DNA of 64,000 nt from the NCBI GenBank assembly GCA_018266455.1, contig JAFEAJ010000056.1:1-64000 (forward strand), in the 5' to 3' direction. A program made the translations under genes and the position numbers. The notes below the pieces were generated by a model. That model made no database searches. It saw nothing but the letters and a program-made list of their open reading frames with translations, and was not told where the DNA came from. This DNA comes from Bacteroidota bacterium. GTDB taxonomy: Bacteria > Bacteroidota > Bacteroidia > Chitinophagales > Chitinophagaceae. How positions within the stretch are numbered: position 1 is the stretch's first letter; every line of letters starts with the position of its first letter. Positions 61,036-64,000 of this stretch are shown here, one piece after another.

Positions 61036-63923
61036 ATGCACACACCGACAACGGTGGCTTTAAAAAGAAAACCTACCAATACGACCCACACCTTGACCCA
61101 CAACTACAATGGGCAGGAAAAGCCGAACACGCCAGTTTTGATGTGCCCACTGTGAGCCTGCATGTGCATGAACGCATAGACCCAAGACGCATTATTGAAA
61201 CTGTAAAAAAGGAAGAAGAAGCCCCACAGTTTGTGCAGGCATCTTTGTTTGAAACCGAGAAAAAACCTTTGCGTGAAGCCATTGAATTTTATAAGCACAA
61301 AGAAAACTGGAGTAACCGACTGATTGCAGGTGATAGCCTACTTGTAATGAATAGCCTTTTGGAAAAAGAAGGCATGGGCGGCAAAGTGCAAATGGTATAT
61401 TTTGACCCACCTTATGGCATTAAATACGGCAGCAACTTTCAGCCTTTTGTAAATAAGCGTGATGTAAAAGACGGAAAAGATGAAGACCTGACTGCTGAGC
61501 CCGAAATGCTGAAAGCTTTTAGAGATACATGGGAGTTAGGCATTCATTCTTATTTAACCTATTTAAGAGACAGACTTCTGCTTGCAAAGGATTTACTACA
61601 TGAAAGCGGAAGTGTATTTGTTCAGATTAGTGACGAAAATGTCCATCATGTAAGAGAAATACTTGATGAGGTTTTTGGAGCAAACAACTTTGTGGTAAAA
61701 ATTTTCTTTAAGAAAACCTCAGGGCAAGCAACCAAACTATTGCCAACCTCGTGTGATTTTCTATTATGGTATGCAAAAGATATTACAAAGGTTAAATACC
61801 ACCAACTATACAAGGATAAAGACACATCTGAACTTGCAAGTTATTCTCTAATTGAAAGTCCAGATGGAAAACAATGGCGAAAAATGAATAGGGATGAGAT
61901 AAATGATAATAAATTAATACCTAAAAATTGGAGAATTTTTTCTGCTCAAAATTTAAGATCACAGGGCTTCAGTGCCAATAGCACTGTTGAATATGAATAT
62001 CAAGGAGTAAAATATTTTTGTGGTGAAAACAATCACTGGAAGACAACACCAGCAGGGCTTGACGTACTTGCTGCCAAAAATAGATTGATTGTATTAGGTA
62101 ACAGTTTAAATTATAAACGATATTTTGATGACTTTCCAGTTGTTCCATATAACGAGAATTGGGATGATACAGCAATAGCTGGGTTTTCAGGAGAAGATAA
62201 AGTCTACGTAGTTCAAACAGCAATGAAAGTCGTTACAAGGTGCTTGATAATGACAACAGACCCTGGAGATTTGGTTTTAGATATTACCTGTGGAAGTGGA
62301 ACAACAGCAATTGTTGCAGAAAATTATGGTAGGCGTTGGATAACATGTGACACTTCACGAGTATCATTAGCATTAACAAAACAACGTTTAATGACCGCCA
62401 ATTTTAACTATTTTCAATTGGCATACCCAAATGAGGGAATAGGAAGTGGATTTAAATACAGAACTGTTCCGCACATTACACTTAAAAGCATCGCGAATAA
62501 TGAAAATGCACCTTCCGAGACACTTTTTGACCAACCAATCGTTGATAATTCAAAGACAAGAATAACTGGCCCTTTCACCGTTGAGGCCGTACCTGCACCT
62601 GTGGCAAAATCCTTTGAAGAAATTGAAGCGGACTCCAATTTAGAAGCAGACATTTCAATTTCACGAAGCGGTGAAACCTTGCGACAAGACGAATGGAGAA
62701 ATGAATTGCTCCGTGCCGGTGTAAGGGCAAAAGGCGGCAAACTGATAGAATTTACGAGAGTTGAACCTTTAAGCGGAACAAGATTTCTGCAAGCAGAAGC
62801 AGAAACAAAGAGTGAAGAGCGGCCAGTGGCAAGTGGAGAGAAAGAGAAACTAACCACTAATCACTTACCACTCACCACTAAAAGAGTAGTAGTTTGTTTT
62901 GGCCCTGAACATGCTCCGCTTGAACAACGAATGGTTGAGTTGGCTTTAGAAGAAGCACGAACATTAAAACCCAAACCCGAAATTATTTTGTTCTGTGCTT
63001 TTCACTTCGATTTGGAAGCAAGAAAGGATATTGAAGAAACCAACTGGCCGGGCATTACACTTTTAGAAGCCCAAATGAATGCCGACCTGCTGACAGACGA
63101 TTTGAAAAAGAAGCGCAGCAGCAACGAAAGTTTTTGGCTAATTGGTCAGCCCGATGTGCAGATAGTGAATAGTGGTGAGTGGTTAGTGGACAGTAAAAAA
63201 CAACAAATGCTATTATATGGCGACTGTAAAGAGTTATCGGGAGTTAATAGTCTGGCAGAAATCAATCAGCTTAGCAAAGAAGATATATGCCTTTACGCAA
63301 CTATTTCCCAAAGAAGAAATTTATGGACTGACTTCACAAATGCGCAGGGCAAGCGTATCGATAGCCTGCAATATAGCGGAAGGTCAAGCGAGGAACACAA
63401 CGGGAGAGTTCAAGCAATTCCTGGGGATTTCCAGAGGCTCATTAGCCGAATTGGAGACCTTGCTGACTCTATCCAAAGAAATGAATTTCCTAACGGAGGA
63501 AAACTACTTGATTTTATTAAGCGATTGCGAGGAGATAAGCAAATTGCTCAATGGCTTGCTCAAGTCACTATCCACTCCCCACTAACCACTTGCCACTTAT
63601 CACAAGTAGAAGTAAACGGCTTTGATTATTACAATCCGAAAACCGGAACAGTGGAAAGCGGAAACAAAGGCGACATTGCCATGTGGATGCTCGACCATGA
63701 TTATGACGGCAGAAGTTTATTTCCATCGCAAGTGTTTTTCCCAATGGCAGGAGCAAAAGAAGGTTGGACAACTTTAGCCAAAAACCTGAAAGCCGAAATT
63801 GACGAAGAAAAAATAGAAGCCTTTGGCGGAACGGTTTCGCTTCCATTCAAAGCGGGTAAAAATGTGGCAGTTAAAATCATTGATGCAAGAGGAATTGAAT
63901 CACTTAAAATAATTCGATTATGA
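61023..63923 (+). CDS. type III restriction-modification system methyltransferase subunit (Mod), frameshifted at the start and carrying two in-frame insertions
   Basis: 966 codons from a GTG at 61023; the natural ATG is probably 60937, cut off by a frameshift. Beta-class N6-adenine methyltransferase order is seen: DPPY motif in VYFDPPYGIKYG (about 120), a target-recognition region (about 200-400), then the AdoMet loop VLDITCGSGTTAIVAENYGRRWITCD (about 420-445). The C-terminal half has RVVVCFGPEHAPLEQRMVEL, FWLIGQPDVQ, EVNGFDYYNPKTG and MWMLDHDYDGRSLFPSQ. Residues encoded by 62811-62880 and 63161-63604 are insertion sequence, not Mod. The cognate Res gene would lie downstream, beyond the window. 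Activity uncertain. Confidence 0.88.
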   Translation: MGLVDAHTDNGGFKKKTYQYDPHLDPQLQWAGKAEHASFDVPTVSLHVHERIDPRRIIETVKKEEEAPQFVQASLFETEKKPLREAIEFYKHKENWSNRLIAGDSLLVMNSLLEKEGMGGKVQMVYFDPPYGIKYGSNFQPFVNKRDVKDGKDEDLTAEPEMLKAFRDTWELGIHSYLTYLRDRLLLAKDLLHESGSVFVQISDENVHHVREILDEVFGANNFVVKIFFKKTSGQATKLLPTSCDFLLWYAKDITKVKYHQLYKDKDTSELASYSLIESPDGKQWRKMNRDEINDNKLIPKNWRIFSAQNLRSQGFSANSTVEYEYQGVKYFCGENNHWKTTPAGLDVLAAKNRLIVLGNSLNYKRYFDDFPVVPYNENWDDTAIAGFSGEDKVYVVQTAMKVVTRCLIMTTDPGDLVLDITCGSGTTAIVAENYGRRWITCDTSRVSLALTKQRLMTANFNYFQLAYPNEGIGSGFKYRTVPHITLKSIANNENAPSETLFDQPIVDNSKTRITGPFTVEAVPAPVAKSFEEIEADSNLEADISISRSGETLRQDEWRNELLRAGVRAKGGKLIEFTRVEPLSGTRFLQAEAETKSEERPVASGEKEKLTTNHLPLTTKRVVVCFGPEHAPLEQRMVELALEEARTLKPKPEIILFCAFHFDLEARKDIEETNWPGITLLEAQMNADLLTDDLKKKRSSNESFWLIGQPDVQIVNSGEWLVDSKKQQMLLYGDCKELSGVNSLAEINQLSKEDICLYATISQRRNLWTDFTNAQGKRIDSLQYSGRSSEEHNGRVQAIPGDFQRLISRIGDLADSIQRNEFPNGGKLLDFIKRLRGDKQIAQWLAQVTIHSPLTTCHLSQVEVNGFDYYNPKTGTVESGNKGDIAMWMLDHDYDGRSLFPSQVFFPMAGAKEGWTTLAKNLKAEIDEEKIEAFGGTVSLPFKAGKNVAVKIIDARGIESLKIIRL
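62811..62880. repeat. small palindromic in-frame insertion in mod
   Basis: AGTGGCAAGTGG (left part) and CCACTAATCACTTACCACTCA (here split: CCACTAATCACTTACCACTC and onward) form imperfect inverted arms rich in AGTGG units. They resemble the ends of the larger insertion at 63161-63604, as a miniature without the internal gene. It adds about 23 codons between ETK and KRVVVCFG without breaking the frame. Confidence 0.65.
63161..63604 (+). mobile_element. 444-bp intervening-sequence-like element inserted in frame in mod
   Basis: The mod sequence continues from QPDVQ to VEVNGFDYYN across this block, whose length is 148 codons exactly. Its ends are imperfect inverted repeats: GAGTGGTTAGTGG on the left (63176-63188) and, on the minus strand, AAGTGGTTAGTGG at the right end (within 63570-63605). 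Between them is an intact four-helix-bundle gene in another frame. Exact borders could shift by a few bases. Confidence 0.75.
63217..63585 (+). CDS. four-helix-bundle protein (23S-rRNA intervening-sequence/S23/Avd-like family) nested in mod
   Basis: 122 residues from ATG 63217, in frame +1 relative to mod. Full family match: YRELIVWQKSISLAKKIYAF, FPKEEIYGLTSQMRRASVSI, ACNIAEGQARNTTGEFKQFL, ISRGSLAELETLLTLSKEM and a C-terminal helix. Family knowledge: such proteins are encoded by intervening sequences within 23S rRNA genes and are related to Avd of diversity-generating retroelements; they form pentamers that bind nucleic acid. Here the gene is intact and overlaps mod codons that are also open, so both frames are readable. 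Function unknown. Confidence 0.85.
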   Translation: MATVKSYRELIVWQKSISLAKKIYAFTQLFPKEEIYGLTSQMRRASVSIACNIAEGQARNTTGEFKQFLGISRGSLAELETLLTLSKEMNFLTEENYLILLSDCEEISKLLNGLLKSLSTPH

Positions 63924-63988
63924 ATCCGAAGGATTCCCATATTTATAGAATACAAATGAACGTGATTAATACGACCCCGAAGGAGTCG
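63923..63988. repeat. REP-like palindromic repeat after mod
   Basis: Two short palindromes sharing CCGAAGG: AATCC-GAA-GGATT (63923-63935) and CGACCCC-GAA-GGAGTCG (63972-63988, 6 of 7 paired), 49 bp apart. Such CGAAGG hairpin units occur widely between genes in Bacteroidota. The first directly overlaps the last base of the mod stop codon, so the pair could also act as a 3-prime mRNA hairpin. Confidence 0.55.
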
Positions 63989-64000
63989 CACCTCTGCCCA

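Overview
The window is a chromosomal stretch from a Bacteroidota bacterium, most likely of the Chitinophagaceae or a relative. The basis is a PorP/SprF-type IX secretion protein beside an adhesin with a gliding-motility C-terminal domain, a SusC/SusD pair, Tat-exported Gfo/Idh/MocA enzymes, TAnnTTTG-type promoters and moderate-to-low GC. No rRNA, tRNA or CRISPR array was seen.

Region 1 (1-5702, minus strand) is a surface/secretion module: a giant adhesin of eight Ig-like repeats with a type B T9SS sorting domain, a PorP/SprF protein, and an OmpA-type protein (cut by the window edge) with a collagen-like Gly-X-Y tract. Positions 5703-6414 are gene-free.

Region 2 (6415-22348, minus strand) is a compact run of fifteen sugar-metabolism genes read from a promoter near 22391-22423: BNR/sialidase-like protein, YhcH/YiaL-type protein, Tat-exported aldolase-family protein, Tat-exported Gfo/Idh/MocA oxidoreductase, MFS permease, RmlD-like reductase, DegT aminotransferase, GHMP kinase, STN-alpha/beta hydrolase fusion, DUF1080 protein, HUMPS-type decarboxylase, medium-chain dehydrogenase, SDR, TIM-barrel epimerase and SMP-30 lactonase. 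The enzyme classes suggest (inference) oxidation of a sugar to an aldonate, keto-aldonate formation, phosphorylation, decarboxylation and epimerisation into pentose phosphates.

Region 3 (22660-49551) is an amino-sugar utilisation locus: cytosolic aldolase paralogue, SSS symporter, MFS permease, MurQ-type etherase, DeoR regulator, SusC/SusD, GH20 hexosaminidase, two tandem propeller + helical-barrel proteins of unknown activity, an NagX-like acyltransferase, GDPD, aldose epimerase, TonB receptor, and a ThuA-glucose dehydrogenase-PKD-cytochrome c lipoprotein. MurNAc/GlcNAc- or sialic-acid-containing glycans are plausible substrates. Two related MITE-like elements with 3-bp target duplications lie at 43430-43573 and 49852-50002.

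Region 4 (50107-60755) is an oxidoreductase/stress island: zinc alcohol dehydrogenase, three SDR-type proteins, quinone-reductase-like MDR, MFS exporter, cupin, DUF2255, NTF2-like protein, tandem duplicated lipoproteins (one frameshifted), two AraC regulators and the 3-prime remnant of a duplicated NAD(P)-binding gene.

Region 5 (60937-64000) is a type III restriction-modification mod gene with a frameshift near its start and two in-frame insertions. The larger (444 bp) has inverted AGTGG-rich ends and carries, in another reading frame, a complete four-helix-bundle gene of the 23S-rRNA-intervening-sequence/Avd family. A REP-like repeat follows mod. This nested mobile gene is the most unusual object in the window; the paired propeller/helical-barrel enzymes and the oxidative sugar pathway are the best candidates for undescribed biochemistry.
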